Shown here one piece after another: positions 11,228 to 22,695 of a stretch of 64,000 bases of DNA (positions within the stretch are counted from its first letter, which is position 1; every line of letters starts with the position of its first letter). The notes below the pieces were generated by a model. It was not told the origin of the DNA and searched no databases. It was given only the letters and a program-made list of their open reading frames with translations. Where the stretch lies: assembly GCA_027924645.1 (NCBI GenBank), contig BSBN01001757.1, forward strand, positions 620,001 through 684,000, read 5' to 3'. The position numbers and the translations under genes are program-made. Origin of the DNA: Cunninghamia lanceolata (taxonomy: Eukaryota > Streptophyta > Pinopsida > Cupressales > Cupressaceae).

Positions 11228-12569
11228 TGTTGAATATCAGGAACACTAAGATGGGGGGGCCTGAATTAGTGTTCCATAGAACCTTTCATGCACTTTCATT
11301 TTTAACCATTTACCAAAATTAATTAAACAAAAGCACAATATGCAAATGAATAATAACCACAAAGACATAACACATTGACACCAAGATTTTTACATGGAAA
11401 ACCCCAAGGTGGGGAAAATCCACGGAGAGGATTAGCTCTCAATATATTGCAATCTTTTGCAAATGATGATGTTAAGGCTTGGTCACTCCATGGGCCTAGA
11501 GCATATTGGGTCACTGCCATGAAGTACAACAAGGTCTAGCAGGCTCATTGCCTCAACTCTAAACCTAAAAAGATTACAATAAGGGCTGTTAAACCCTAAT
11601 GGTGGGTCATTGCCAGACTCACTACCAAGTACAAGTAGAATTATATAGGAAATTTGAATACTACAAAAGCATCTATCAGTATGCTAGGGTGCAGTCACTT
11701 AGCAACTGAATTCTGAGTCCTAAGTCTTCATCATCACTAATCTTCTATCTTTGCTTTGCTATTCTCATACTCACATCATTCACTATCATATCAATGTTGC
11801 CTCAACCAAAATTCATCGCTCTTATATATTTGCATCATGATTTGATTCATAATCAGGTTGGCATCCAAAATATGAAACATGTACATTGAAAGATGTAGCT
11901 TGTCAGCTCAATCCAATGTCTTATATACTATACAGACCCAAATCCTTGCACAAGCATGTTCATATAGGTTCATACAAAGAATTTAACTAGTTAAGACATT
12001 GATCCGTATAATATGCCTTATCCGCATGAAGATCAAACATGTCTGTCCAGTTCACCCTTAAGAACATACTTGAACAATTCAACTATCATATCATAACTTC
12101 CACTGCGGACCAAATGGGACCTCACAAATCATATCCAATATTCATTACTAACCACTTGACAGACCCTTAGAACTGCAGAGCTCAATATGCATTTGCAGAG
12201 AAATGCAGACCATTAAACTATGTCTCGTTCACTGTCTCTATTGTACCTCTATTCATCCAGACTTAGATATTTCTTCCAAGTGACTTTTAGAGGAAGTCAA
12301 GACTTCATCACTAGAATAATAACACCAAACAATTATGAACATTATAACTAAGTGGCATTTCCAGGTCTTCAGCTACGGAAGCACACTGATCCACTTACTG
12401 TCCCTTACTTTGTTTCTTGCCCATACTTAGTCATTTTTTCCAACCGGATATGAATTCCAATAAGACCTTCCGAAGTTATGTCTTCCTTTCATGCTGATGA
12501 GATCTCTGAGAATTGTTGCCATCAATGACAACATACATGTCTATACTGGAGTAGTGTCTCTTGCCAACA
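11228..12569 (-). repeat. 3' LTR of element C
   Basis: Direct repeat of 21352-22690. A TATA-like ATATATAAG occurs on the minus strand at 11821-11829 and in the partner at 21940-21948. Confidence 0.93.
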
Positions 12570-12584
12570 ATCTCCCACTTTGGC
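12570..12584 (-). other. Polypurine tract of element C
   Basis: The minus strand reads GCCAAAGTGGGAGAT immediately before the 3' LTR. Two further purine blocks (GGGGGAGCA near 12620 and GGGGGAGAAG near 12692) lie upstream. Confidence 0.8.
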
Positions 12585-12893
12585 ATTGATGGCAACACTT
12601 AGTGAAAAATGCTTGACTGCTCCCCCTTGCTATATACACTTTATTCTCATATTCCTCCTAGGATTTTTATCCATTTTTCACTGATCTTCTTCTCCCCCTT
12701 TGACATCAATGGAAAAGGGTGTGTTTCGGAACCAAAAATTTGTCAAGTCTTCAAAATACTTATGTACTTTGCCACATATTTACAAGTACAATCTTCATCT
12801 TTACATTACATGTGTTGGAGAACGTCATTGAATATGTTCTTGATCTATGCCAACTCACCATCCCAAACTTTCTTGGCATTATCCAAAATCTGG
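12585..12893 (-). other. 3' end of element C interior
   Basis: Minus-strand sequence between the solo LTR and the polypurine tract. Its start, QILDNAKKVWDGELA, continues the frame that ends in SGHI at the far side of the solo LTR, with further degenerate coding after a stop (KYVAKYISILKT). No known domain is recognised. Confidence 0.6.
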
Positions 12894-13993
12894 ATGTGTG
12901 TAGTGCCCCTCAAATTATCGTCTTTTGGACTGATGTTTGCTTAGTAGTACTGGACATTTTGACAGTATTTTTAGATCGTTGATGATGGATTTCTAGTTAT
13001 TTTGCTATTTCAGTATGAACTTAATTGTTAAGATAACAGATGTTGATGTTGGATTATGTCATTTTATGCTTTACAATTTGATAAATGAACTGATGTTTTA
13101 GATGCTTTGATGTTATTCATTATATGGGATTGGAAGTTAGTTGATCATTTTATGTCGTAGATTAGTAATCTGATACCTTGTTCTATATAGTTGATTGTTA
13201 TTCATAAACGTGAATGGAACAGTGTCGTATTACTCATTCTCGAGTACCCTACCCCACTGTGATTTCCATTCACGATAGGACTGCATGTGATGTATATGTA
13301 TATCTTGTTATGGTTAACTGTGCATTGCTGCAGGATGCAGGTACTAGGCATCGACTCCACCTGATTACAGGTCTGAGCATGCCTTCGCCAATGGATTAGT
13401 TGGTTGGAGTTAACGTGAGGTCCCTAGTCAGTGTTCCTTCGTCGTCAGTTACCCTTGTGGTTGTTGGTTGTCGTTCGCCCATGTCTTACTGTCAGGTAAT
13501 ATTGTATCTTGGAGTCTAATGAGTTCTGCAGGTGTCTAAGTATGTGTGGTAATGTTGTGCTTTAATTAGAATTATTCTACAGAAGAGTATAAGTGTTGTT
13601 ATATAGGCATAAAGTCGTTGTTGTCGATTATAGTTATAAATAAATTATTATTTTAGTAGAAGTTTTGTTAAATAAAGTTGTAAGAAGTTTATATTATTCG
13701 ATATAATATTATTTATAATAAATATTTAAATAAATAAATAGATATAATCACGCTTGTAAATTGTGATTCACAACTTGATTAATAAGATAAATTAAAGTAT
13801 AGTACAAAATTATAGTTTGTTGAAATAGTACTATTCTATTTATAACAATATTTTGGGTCGGCTATAAAGAAAATTAATAATAAAATAAAATATCTAATAA
13901 TTGGGATCTTTAAATTAAATAAAAATACATATTCTTTAAATGAGTTTTGCACGGGATCGCGTGCCAAGCCCTTGGCAGAGGAGAGAGGCTGAG

Positions 13994-14003
13994 TTATAAA
14001 AGA
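13994..14003 (+). promoter_or_regulatory. Candidate TATA box of the solo LTR
   Basis: TTATAAAAGA is followed by a purine-rich, less AT-biased stretch, the layout of a U3/R border, about 1.1 kb into the LTR. Confidence 0.45.
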
Positions 14004-17000
14004 GCTATAGGGGCATCAAGGACAGCATCACAGGTGAAAAGAAAGAAGCAGCTTGGAATTGCAACAATTGGAGCAGGTTCGTCGAGGAGATTTGCAAAAT
14101 CAGGTTCCGTCGAATGCCTTATCTCTGAACTTCATTTCAAATCTGCAAATGTGGTTATAGTTTATTCGATTACAAATAGTTCTGTAGACTGTGTGTAATC
14201 AGCATCTTCTCTTAGGGTTTAAATACTTTGTTTCTGCTCAAGGATTCCGTTAGTAGATCGTCTTTCCTTCCATTGGTTTGCCGAATCGGTCAATCATCCC
14301 TGCAACAATTCATTTTGATAATCTTCTTCATGTCTTGGAGGATGTATATCGGCAATTCCATCGGTGTGCAATCTCAGCTCGGCATATGGATGATGGGGAT
14401 AGAAGATGCAAGTTGGCATTCCTTCAGTATTCTCTTGGTTAACTATTTTTGCATAATCTCGATCATGCGTTGCCTCCGCAAATTTCCTATTCCCTCAGAC
14501 CCTAACTGATCTTTCATCGAGCAACTTAGCACAGTAGGTTTTAGGTTAAAGGCTCGCAGGGCTGAGAACGACCCTCTCGCATAGGTTGGTAGTTGGTGAA
14601 TGTGCTTGAGATAGGACGAAATGGAAGGTGCAAAGCGATTGCATGAGGAGATCGTGAGTCGTGGAAATCACAGATTCTCATTTCAAAAGTTGTTCACAAT
14701 TTGAAGATATAGGATCACTGGCCAATCACAGAATATCTAAAAATCAAAGATTGTGTCTAGACGGCGACAGGGGGAGAGGACGCCAAAGGCAATATTGAAA
14801 TCACTATTTTTTTTGGTGATGCACATGTTCTTAGAGATTGTAAATCTGAAGGATCTGAGGAATTTCATTGAAGAAACCGTCGCTGCTTGGATATCACTCG
14901 CTTGAATGAAGACCGAATCCCATATCACTCGCTTGGATATCACTCGTGTTTCTGCCTTGCTATCATTCGTCTGTCTCAAGGAAAACGCCATACAACCTGC
15001 ACAGATTGCCGTCCAATCGTTTGTCTAAAACCCTCGTCAACCATTTTGGCTGGATACCTATATATTTACTTTTGTATTTTCACTAGAATAGAATAAGGCA
15101 TGTATCGCTCAGAATTTGTAGTTATTAGGGCGTAAAGTTGAGCTGAATATGTGGGCAGAATTGCTACCATTGGTGTTTTGTCCTTCGTTTTCTTCGAAAG
15201 TGTCTGAAATCTTTCCTATCTGGAGGTCTTCGTCATTCATCAAAATGATGGCGCGATGCTTTCCTTTGACTAGTCTACCTTATGGTATGGGCTATCGTGA
15301 TCTCGCTGGCCTTCCAACAATTAAATACTATCAAGCTGAGCGAACATAATCGTCCTTGGAAGTCGATGGAGGCTGTAGTGTCTCAACAAATTTCATTATC
15401 AGAGTTAATTAGTATATTCGGCATGTATCAATTTCTAACCGCACTCACAGCGTATCTGGCTGGAGTAATGTCTTAAAAGCTTTTGTTTTCTGTAGTTGCT
15501 GGAGGTGAAAACCTAAAATTTAGTCAAATCTAATGGGGAGATCGCACCAGTATGGCTGGGCGCACCTTTGAGAGTAATTAGTGGCATGAAACGCTGCCTT
15601 GAAATCTATTCCGTTTCCCATACGTTTTGCAATCTTTCCTGTGCTTATTGAACGCTGTTGCTGTCAGTTAGCTGTACTTCATTTCATAAGTTCAATCTCT
15701 TTTATTAGCCAAAACCAGCGACCCTAGGTTTGCCATTGGAAACTCACCATATTTGTATTCTCATTGCTAGTAAATTTCAATGAATCTATGTACTGCTAAG
15801 ACATCTGAGAGGTTTCCTTCCCCCAGATCAGACCTCCGCACGAGTTTAACGGACTGTAAAAATAGTCCACATAACCTCACAGACTTAACAGATATCTTAT
15901 TGATAGAGTTGGCGCTCCCTCGGAAGATCAGTGCAGTAAGGAATTTGACTGAGCTCATACAACGTTCAGCTATTGAAACCTATAGAGTGTTGTGAGGTCA
16001 ACGTCTGTCAGTAATAAACTGGTTAAGGTCTGATGCTATCAATTGAAGTATTGTCATCCATTTCTATGGTAAAACAGTCAATAGCAATTTTACATCTAAG
16101 TAGTAAAATATCCCAAGCTATTCGCATAGGGTGCATTTACGATCGTTCTCTTGAGGAAATAAATCACCACGGATAAGATCACTTCAGAAACATCTTCAAA
16201 TCGTCATAAAAGAATCCATTTGTTTGAGCTCACTAGAACGTCTGCAAGACCGTATGAAGGATAACAAACATTTCGTGATTGAATTTGCCTCGTGTGATTG
16301 CCGTTCAGTCGTAAGATATCTCTCCCAGCGTTATTATTCTTAATGGAATAAAGTTAATTGGACAAGATTGAAGGAAAGTGTATAAAGATCGTACCGTTAT
16401 GGAAGTGTCGAATAGTAAACAGGAATTAAGTGGTTCTTTTATTAATTGTTGTAATGTTTTAGTTAATCAATTTATTATCTTTTGAAGCAAAATAAAGATT
16501 AGTTAGAGATTTGGTTGCAAGGTATTAATTTAATTATTGTAATATAATGTTGATTTTATTTCAGAAGCTATTTGCATTAAACTGAGAATGAATTGTAGTA
16601 TTTCATCTCTTGAATCTGAATTGAATTGAATTGAATGAGTGTCGTAATGAGTCAGATTGAGGTTGTTCAAACTTGAATTCCAGAGGCTAAGTTGTCGTTG
16701 TTAAGTATTCGCAACTTGTGTATTGTTGTTTTTGTAATTACGACGTAATAGCGTTTATGTGTATCAAACAAAGTATGAAGTATAATGAGGTTCTGTCAAG
16801 GTTGAATGTTGTGTCTTGTAAAGTAATAATCTCAGGATGAAATATCAAACCCTTGTGATCTTATTGTACCGTTTTGTTGTAAGGAGAGACCTCAAATCTG
16901 TAAAAGAATAAAGTATTGTAATGTTAAAAGTGTTGGATAACAATTGATGTTATGATTCTATTTTGATGCAAGAAGGTTTATGCCTTGCAGTGTACTATAC

Positions 17001-17075
17001 GTGTGTTGTTATTATGTTTTGCATGATGTTTTAAGGTTTACTAGGTGTTAGGAAGGAGAGTGGCTTTCAACGTGG

Positions 17076-17395
17076 GGCCGGCGCCCAAAGTGGCAGTCAG
17101 GATAACCCGTTGGAAGTAGATTAATCAAGTGATAACCTAAAAATAAACTAGGGGGTTAAGGGTAGATTTCACATTAATAAGATTAATGGATTCCTCTCCC
17201 ATGGCCTGTAGTTCTTGTTTAGACTAAGGATGGGTAGAGAAGGCCTGGTCGGCATGATTGACTTCCTTGTCCTCATGAAAGGAAGGTCGATTCCGCATGT
17301 GTCACCCTATGGGGCCGGCGCCTAGTGAGAGGCTGTCAGGATAACCATAGATGGGGGCCGGTGCCTAGTGAGAGGCTGTCAGGATAACCCATGTT
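17076..17395. repeat. GC-rich GGGGCCGGCGCC repeat, three copies
   Basis: Copies at about 17076, 17311 and 17355 read GGGGCCGGCGCC (third copy GGCCGGTGCC), followed by an AGTG-containing spacer and GTCAGGATAACC. The core contains the palindromes GCCGGC and GGCGCC, unusual in this AT-rich DNA. Confidence 0.75.
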
Positions 17396-18131
17396 AGGAC
17401 CGTGCGATGACACTCTCCCTACTACAACCTAGCATTCCTTGTTCGGTCTCTCCTCATTTGTTTTGTGTTGCCTCTGGAAGTGAAGGTTAAGTTAAGTCAT
17501 GTTGTGTTGTATTGATATTGCCATGTGTTGTATTGGCGTTTGGTCGTCCTTTGTTCTTGTTTGTCTTTTGTCTACCTAACTATCAGTGTTTGGGACCTCA
17601 TGTTAACTCCTAGCTCGGGGGGTTGGACCTTAGGGTTCCACATGGTCGGGTGGAAGAGCTATTTTATCCATTGGTTACTCTTGTCAAGATCATATGCAGA
17701 AAGGATTTGTTCCAGTTGTACTTGTTCCAATGATGATGATGTAAGTGCTTAACCTTGTACCAGATTTGTGTAACAGAACATTCTTTATGTATGTAACTTT
17801 GATGTAGACTAAAAGTGGCAATGTAATGATGTCATGATGTACTTATATGAAAACATTTCAGTTATGTATTTTATCATACAGATTCTGTTATTTGATGATT
17901 TGCAATGAATGTCAACAAGTTATTTATTTGAGCATGGATTTGGATCAGTTACTGATGTATGTTAATTTGTGTTAGTTGATTTGTTAAGTGATGCAGCCTT
18001 GGACCCTTAGAGAATATGTCGTAATTAGTTGTGTTAACGTTACTTTATCATTCTAAAAAAAAAAAAATTTCCTGTTTCATATTGCATAAGTGTGTATTCT
18101 TTAAGGCGTTTAAGGTGGGCATTACAATGTG

Positions 18132-19689
18132 TCCACTTAGTATAGAAACTAGAGTTTCTACGTTTTGTAAATCTGATGGTGTGGCAGTTTGTCCAACAAG
18201 CTGTGCTTCAGCCACAAGCTTAGTCATTGAATCTAGTTTGGGACTAATCAGTCTTCTCAATTGTCCCATTTTACTCTATGTTTGATACCTTTGATTTATT
18301 ATATCATTTAATTCATTGTGGATGTTGATGACTTGAGCTTCTTTGTTGCTAGTTGATTCACGTACCGGATCAAAATTCTTAGAGATATTCATCAATTTTT
18401 CTTCCAATTCCTTGATCTTTTCTTCTGTCTTCTTTGTAACTTTCGGCTATGATAAACAAAATTTATATACATCACCAAATTCTACAATAGCACTCTGAAT
18501 ATTTTGTATCCCATTATCTAGCTGAGCCCTATCATGGGCTATCAACTTTGTCAACTCATCTAACCTTTTCTCATTAAACTCTTGTCTAACTTTTGCTTCA
18601 ACAGATTCGAAGTGTGTACTTACAGAATGAATTAGTCCCTTGAGTTGACAAGTAGCATACAAAGAGGCATCCTTTTGGTATGTTGGCACCAGCTTTTCCA
18701 GAATACTAGATGTATCATTTATGAGTTCACTATTCTAAATATGGGTCCTCAACATCTCTTTTCTTGCTTTGGCTTGAGTAACTAAGGAAAAGTTGAGCAT
18801 CTAAGCAGGAGACATTACAATCCAAGTTTATTGGACTTTAGATTAACTCAGCCTCATCTAGAACTAGTTCCTCCTTTTCTAAGAGTTCTTTTACTGCCTC
18901 TGAAGTGTCTCTTGCTGCATCAGAGATCACATTTTTTATGTTCTTGCTCTAGATGATTAATGTTTACTGCCTTGTTTGTGTCCTTTTTCTATTCATCCTC
19001 TATTAAATCCTTTTCAATCTGATGTGCTGGAGAGGAACTGGTTTGAGTCGATGGTATTTCTTCTTCTATAGTCTTCCTGCTAATAGCATTGTCCATTGTT
19101 TGTTGTTCCGGAGAGACAAGAGTTTCTTTTTCTTCACTCATTTGGTCAACTTTATATGTCTCCTTTTCAATGTCGACTTCTGGAACATATGTATTATCAC
19201 CAACATTATTATTTTCATTGTTAGAGAATGCACCCATTGGATCCACTTCTGTTGCTTTGAATGGGTGCTTCTTAAATTTAGGTTGGGGTCACTCAGTAAT
19301 ATCAACCACTTGAGGAGTTGGCATTTCAGAATTTTAATCAGATTATCTAATGGGGTTTTAATGAGAATACCTTGTTCTACTAAGTTAGGGTTTCCATTCT
19401 TTGAATTTCTCCAAACACTTCAAATCTTGGTTATCACTGCTCAAATTCTACTTTAATATCTTTGAATACCTGATAGCTTCAAGTGTAAAGTGATTTTGAG
19501 ACTAAACTAGTTCCCTTTTATCCTCCACATGACTTAACCTAATCCTTATTAATGCTTGTTCCAAAAAGTTGCCTGTTCCCTTTTGATAGATATAGTCGAT
19601 TAAAAATTGCTCCGCAATGTTTCTCATTAGCTTATTTTCTTCTAATTTTTCTTTTAGAGGATTTATCTTCTTAGATTCTACCAGATATT
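18132..19689 (-). pseudogene. Second coding region of element C, coiled-coil-like, function unknown
   Basis: Several overlapping minus-strand pieces, separated by frameshifts and stops, have charged, heptad-rich composition. Examples are KEKLEENKLMRNIAEQFLID (near 19650-19590), a Glu/Ser/Thr-rich piece at 18989-19246, and at 18447-18689 a stretch with VEAKVRQEFNEKRLDELTKL. The final piece (18269 to 18132) reads MGQLRRLISPKLDSMTKLVA and ends in SGHI, where the solo LTR interrupts it. No protease, integrase, RT or RNase H motif is seen. It lies where pol would be expected, so it is either a separate non-pol ORF or an extension of gag. I cannot name a function. Confidence 0.55.
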
Positions 19690-19836
19690 TGTTAGCTACC
19701 GTTGCACCAAAAGATCGACCTATTAATGCCTGATACAACCACTTGACTTAACAAGCACGGGAGGTGGTTAAGCCCTTTTCACAAACCACCACAGTGCTGC
19801 GCTGAACAAGGAGACCAAGGGCCACACCTTGCAACA
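19690..19836 (-). repeat. 3' LTR of the TRIM
   Basis: 147-bp copy adjoining the polypurine tract. It differs from its partner by about nine or ten bases by eye. Confidence 0.88.
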
Positions 19837-19894
19837 ATCCCCCTCCCAGTGCAAGCATGGGGTTTGAACCCGTGACCTTAGCTCTTATACCAAT

Positions 19895-20041
19895 TGTTAG
19901 CTATCGTTGCACCAAAAGATTGACCTATTAATGCCTGATACAACCACTTGACTTAACAAGCACGGGAGGCAGTTAAGCCCTTGTCACAAACCACCACAGC
20001 GCTGCGCTAAACAAGGTAACCAAGGGCCACACCTTGCAACA
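19895..20041 (-). repeat. 5' LTR of the TRIM
   Basis: 147-bp copy adjoining the PBS at about 19881-19894 (minus-strand TTGGTATAAGAGC). Confidence 0.88.
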
Positions 20042-20802
20042 ATATCTCTGTGCTAGATTCCAGCACCAACTTTTTGGCCTGGGGATTTAGATTTTTAACA
20101 CTGCTCCCCTGATCTAGAGCTCTCAGTTTACTTCCTGGGGGAAATATCTGCGCTAGAGACTGGTGTGAATCCATTCTTGACTTCATTAGCATCTTTCCTG
20201 ATCTAGATCTTGCTCATTTCATTCTTAGTTTCTACTGGATCAACCTTGTTCTTTCCCTTGACATCTTTTTGCCCTATTTTCCCTTTCTTTGCAGAATGGT
20301 TTCTTATTACATTTTTGCTTCTGTAGAATTTGGTAAAGTGTCAGGACTTGTTGTAATTGAAACAAACAACATTTTTCTGACCATGATTTCTTCTGTAATT
20401 GGGAATTGGCCTTGATCTGCACAGATTGGCCATATGCCCAAATCTATTGGATGTGAAACATTGTCTATTAAAGGATTGACTAATCCTTGAATTGTTTGGA
20501 TAACTTCTTGACACACTTCTACACTCAATTGCTTTATGACCTATTTTCTTATAGTTGAAGCATTGACCAGAGAAAGATGAAACATTTTGATTCATTTTGC
20601 TTCTATACTGAATAGCCCTATGACTATACTTATTGCATTTAAAACAATAACCATTGAAAGATGGGTATCTTTGAGCATTTGGTTTCCTGATATGAGGTCC
20701 TTTAGGTCTTCTTCTTTGATTCCTTACCAGATGGTTTCTGCCTCTTCCTTCTTTAGATCTTTCTTGTCCTGAATTTAAACTTTCTTCCTTTTCAAATCCC
20801 AA
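20042..20802 (-). pseudogene. gag C-terminal part with four zinc-knuckle positions (element C)
   Basis: The 153-codon frame 20341-20802 is rich in Arg and Lys and carries repeated CCHC knuckles of the form C-x2-C-x4-H-x4-C: CFKCNKYSHRAIQY (residues 53-66), CFNYKKIGHKAIEC (81-94) and CFTSNRFGHMANLC (115-128). A fourth, CFNYNKS, starts at residue 147 and is cut by a stop before its histidine. Each copy has lost at least one ligand. Knuckles of this kind in Gag bind the element's RNA. Linkers between knuckles contain FNGYC- and FSGQC-like repeats, pointing to internal duplication. Downstream pieces to 20042 (for example 20007-20192) are frameshifted and unassigned. Confidence 0.75.
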
Positions 20803-21310
20803 GCCTTATTTATCATCTAGATACTTTTGATTGGCTAGCAACTTATCAAGTTTTGCAGAGATTATTTTGTATTTTTTTAAGTAGCTATTGACTGCTTCTA
20901 AAATAAATTTCAAGAGCAGGACTTCTTTCCCTAGTTTTCACATTCCTCTAACTAGTCCTTCGTAACTTGATTCAAATATTCCTCATTCTTAATCTTTTCT
21001 TCAATCACCCTGAGAAGACTCTCTATAGATTCACTTTCTTGTTTAGTTGCTCACATAATTCTTTCCTTCTTTCCTGAGATTTATTGATCTACTCTTTTAA
21101 TTTTAGAATACAAATATCAACTTCTTTGATACTCTCCTCTAAACCCCTAATATCTACCTTGGAGTTGTCAAGATCTTCTAGAGCTACTTCAAATTGTTCA
21201 TTATTAACATATACTTGATTACCAATCTTAATTCTGCCAGGAGGATCTGCTTCAGGATAAGTGAGATACCTTGGTGCTGCCATGAGTAAACCTTCCCAGA
21301 TCTTCCTCAA
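20803..21310 (-). pseudogene. gag N-terminal part, coiled-coil-like (element C)
   Basis: A frame opens at 21310, 28 bp past the PBS. It reads MAAPRYLTYPEADPPGRI from an internal Met at 21283, then NQVYVNNEQFEVALEDL and a Glu/Lys-rich heptad stretch before a stop at 21089. The following 280 bp keep Lys/Glu-rich composition with stops in every frame. The position directly after the PBS and before the zinc knuckles makes it the gag N terminus. I do not recognise the usual copia gag core. Confidence 0.6.
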
Positions 21311-21337
21311 CTTGTTAGGCTTCTTCCAAGGAACTTT

Positions 21338-21350
21338 GCTCTGATACCAA
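21338..21350 (-). other. Primer-binding site of element C
   Basis: The minus strand reads TTGGTATCAGAGC, complementary to initiator Met-tRNA, one base inside the 5' LTR. Confidence 0.92.
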
Positions 21351-21351
21351 T

Positions 21352-22690
21352 TGTTGAATATCAGGAATATTGAGAGGGGGGTGAATCAGTGTTCTATAGA
21401 ACCTTTCATGCACTTTCACTTTTAACCATTTACCAAAATTAATTAAACAAAAGCACAATATGCAAATGAATAATAACCGCAAAGACATAACACATGGACA
21501 CCAAATTTTTTATGTGGAAAACCCTAAGGTGGGGAAAAAAATAGAGAGGATTAGCTCTCAATATATTATAATCTTTTACAAATGATGATGTTCAGGCTTG
21601 GTCACTCCACGGGCCTAGAAGATACTGGCTCACTACCATGAAGTACAACTAGGTCTAGCAAGCTCACTGCCTCAACTCTGAACCTAGAAAGATTACAATA
21701 AGGGTTGTTAAACCCTAATCGTGGCTCACTACTAGACTCACTACCAAGTACAAGTAGAATTATATAGGAAATTTGAATACTGCAAAAGCATCAATCTGTA
21801 TGCTAGGGTGCAGTCACTTAGCAACTGAATTCTAAGTCCTGATTCTTCATCATCACTGATCTTCTATCTTTGCTCTATTATTCTCATACTCACATCACTC
21901 ACTATCATATTAACATTGCCTCAATCAAAATTCATCTCTCTTATATATCCGCATCATGATTTGATCAATAATCAACACGGCATCCAAAATATGAAACATG
22001 TACATTGAAAGATGTAGCTTGCTGGCTCAATCCAATGCATTATATGCTATACGGACCCAAATCCTTGCACAAGCATGTTCATATGAGTTCACACAAAGCA
22101 TTTAACCACTTAAGACATTGATCCATATAATATACATTATCTGCATGAAGATCAAACATGTTTGTCAGCTTCACCCTTAAGAACATACTTGAACAATTCG
22201 ACTGTCATATCATAACTTGCATTGTGGACCAAATGGGACCTCACAAATCATATCCAATGTTCATTACTAACCACTTGACATACCTTCAGAACCGCATAGC
22301 TCAATATGCATTTGTATAGAAATGTAGACCATTAAATTGTGCCTCGTTCATTGGCTCTATTATATCTCTGTTCATCTAGACTTAGATATTTCTTCCAAGT
22401 GACTTCCGGGGGAAGTATGGACTTGATCACTAGAATATAACAACACCAAACAATTATGAACATTATACCTAAGCTGCATTTCTAGTTCTTCATCTCTGGA
22501 AGCACACTAATCCACTTACTATCCCTTACTCTATTTCTTGCCCATACTTCGTCATTTTTGCCAGCTGGATCTGAATTCCAATAAGACCTTTCATAGTTAT
22601 GTCTTCCTATCATGCTGATGAGATCTCTGAGCCTTGTTACCATCAATGACAACATGCAAGTCTATACCAGAGTAGTGTCTCTTGCCAACG
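21352..22690 (-). repeat. 5' LTR of element C
   Basis: Partner of 11228-12569. The terminal A of CCAACA has become G at 22690, directly before the GAGAG duplication. Confidence 0.93.
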
Positions 22691-22695
22691 GAGAG

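Larger units (their letters stand above)
12899..18126 (+). mobile_element. Solo LTR, 5.2 kb, probably of a gypsy element
   Basis: Starts TGTAGTGCCCCTC and ends GTGGGCATTACA, like the LTR ends of elements D and A. It is flanked by a perfect ATGTG duplication (12894-12898 and 18127-18131). Its removal makes the minus-strand frame of element C continuous. I found no PBS, polypurine tract or second LTR copy inside, which fits a solo LTR left by recombination. At 5228 bp it is very long for an LTR. The middle (about 13940-16400) is less AT-rich and more complex than the flanks, but I recognise no protein in it; small open frames there are unassigned. Confidence 0.82.
19690..20041 (-). mobile_element. 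TRIM (terminal-repeat retrotransposon in miniature), 352 bp
   Basis: Two 147-bp direct repeats (19690-19836 and 19895-20041) begin TGTTAGC and end GCAACA on the plus strand. They flank a 58-bp interior. On the minus strand the interior starts with ATTGGTATAAGAGC, a Met-tRNA PBS with one mismatch, and ends with TGGGAGGGGGAT, a polypurine tract. The flanks are ATATT (19685-19689) and ATATC (20042-20046). There is no coding capacity. It is inserted in the gag-to-second-ORF region of element C and lies in the same orientation. Confidence 0.88.
11228..22690 (-). mobile_element. Element C: minus-strand LTR retrotransposon, probably copia, gag without pol
   Basis: LTRs of 1342 and 1339 bp (TGTTGAATATC...GCCAACA on the plus strand) bound the element. 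A perfect GAGAG duplication flanks it at 11223-11227 and 22691-22695. On the minus strand the order is 5' LTR (21352-22690), PBS, gag-like region, a second coiled-coil-like region, polypurine tract and 3' LTR (11228-12569). With the nested solo LTR and TRIM removed, the interior is only about 3.2 kb and shows no protease, integrase or RT motif. Copia assignment rests on the style of PBS and polypurine tract and the TGTTGG end, so it is less certain than the boundaries. Confidence 0.9.

Noticed and set aside
18055..18068. Poly-A run as the 3' end of a plus-strand LINE or processed gene covering 12900-18068
   Set aside because: The ATGTG duplication and TG...CA ends at 12899 and 18126 fit an LTR, and the host frame resumes at 18131 and not at the poly-A.
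19859..19872. tRNA-gene-like sequence with a GGTTTGAACC B box
   Set aside because: No A box or cloverleaf could be placed; it lies in the TRIM interior between PBS and polypurine tract.
19690..20041. Simple tandem duplication of 147 bp
   Set aside because: PBS and polypurine tract sit exactly at the inner borders and a target duplication flanks the outer ends, so a TRIM explains it better.
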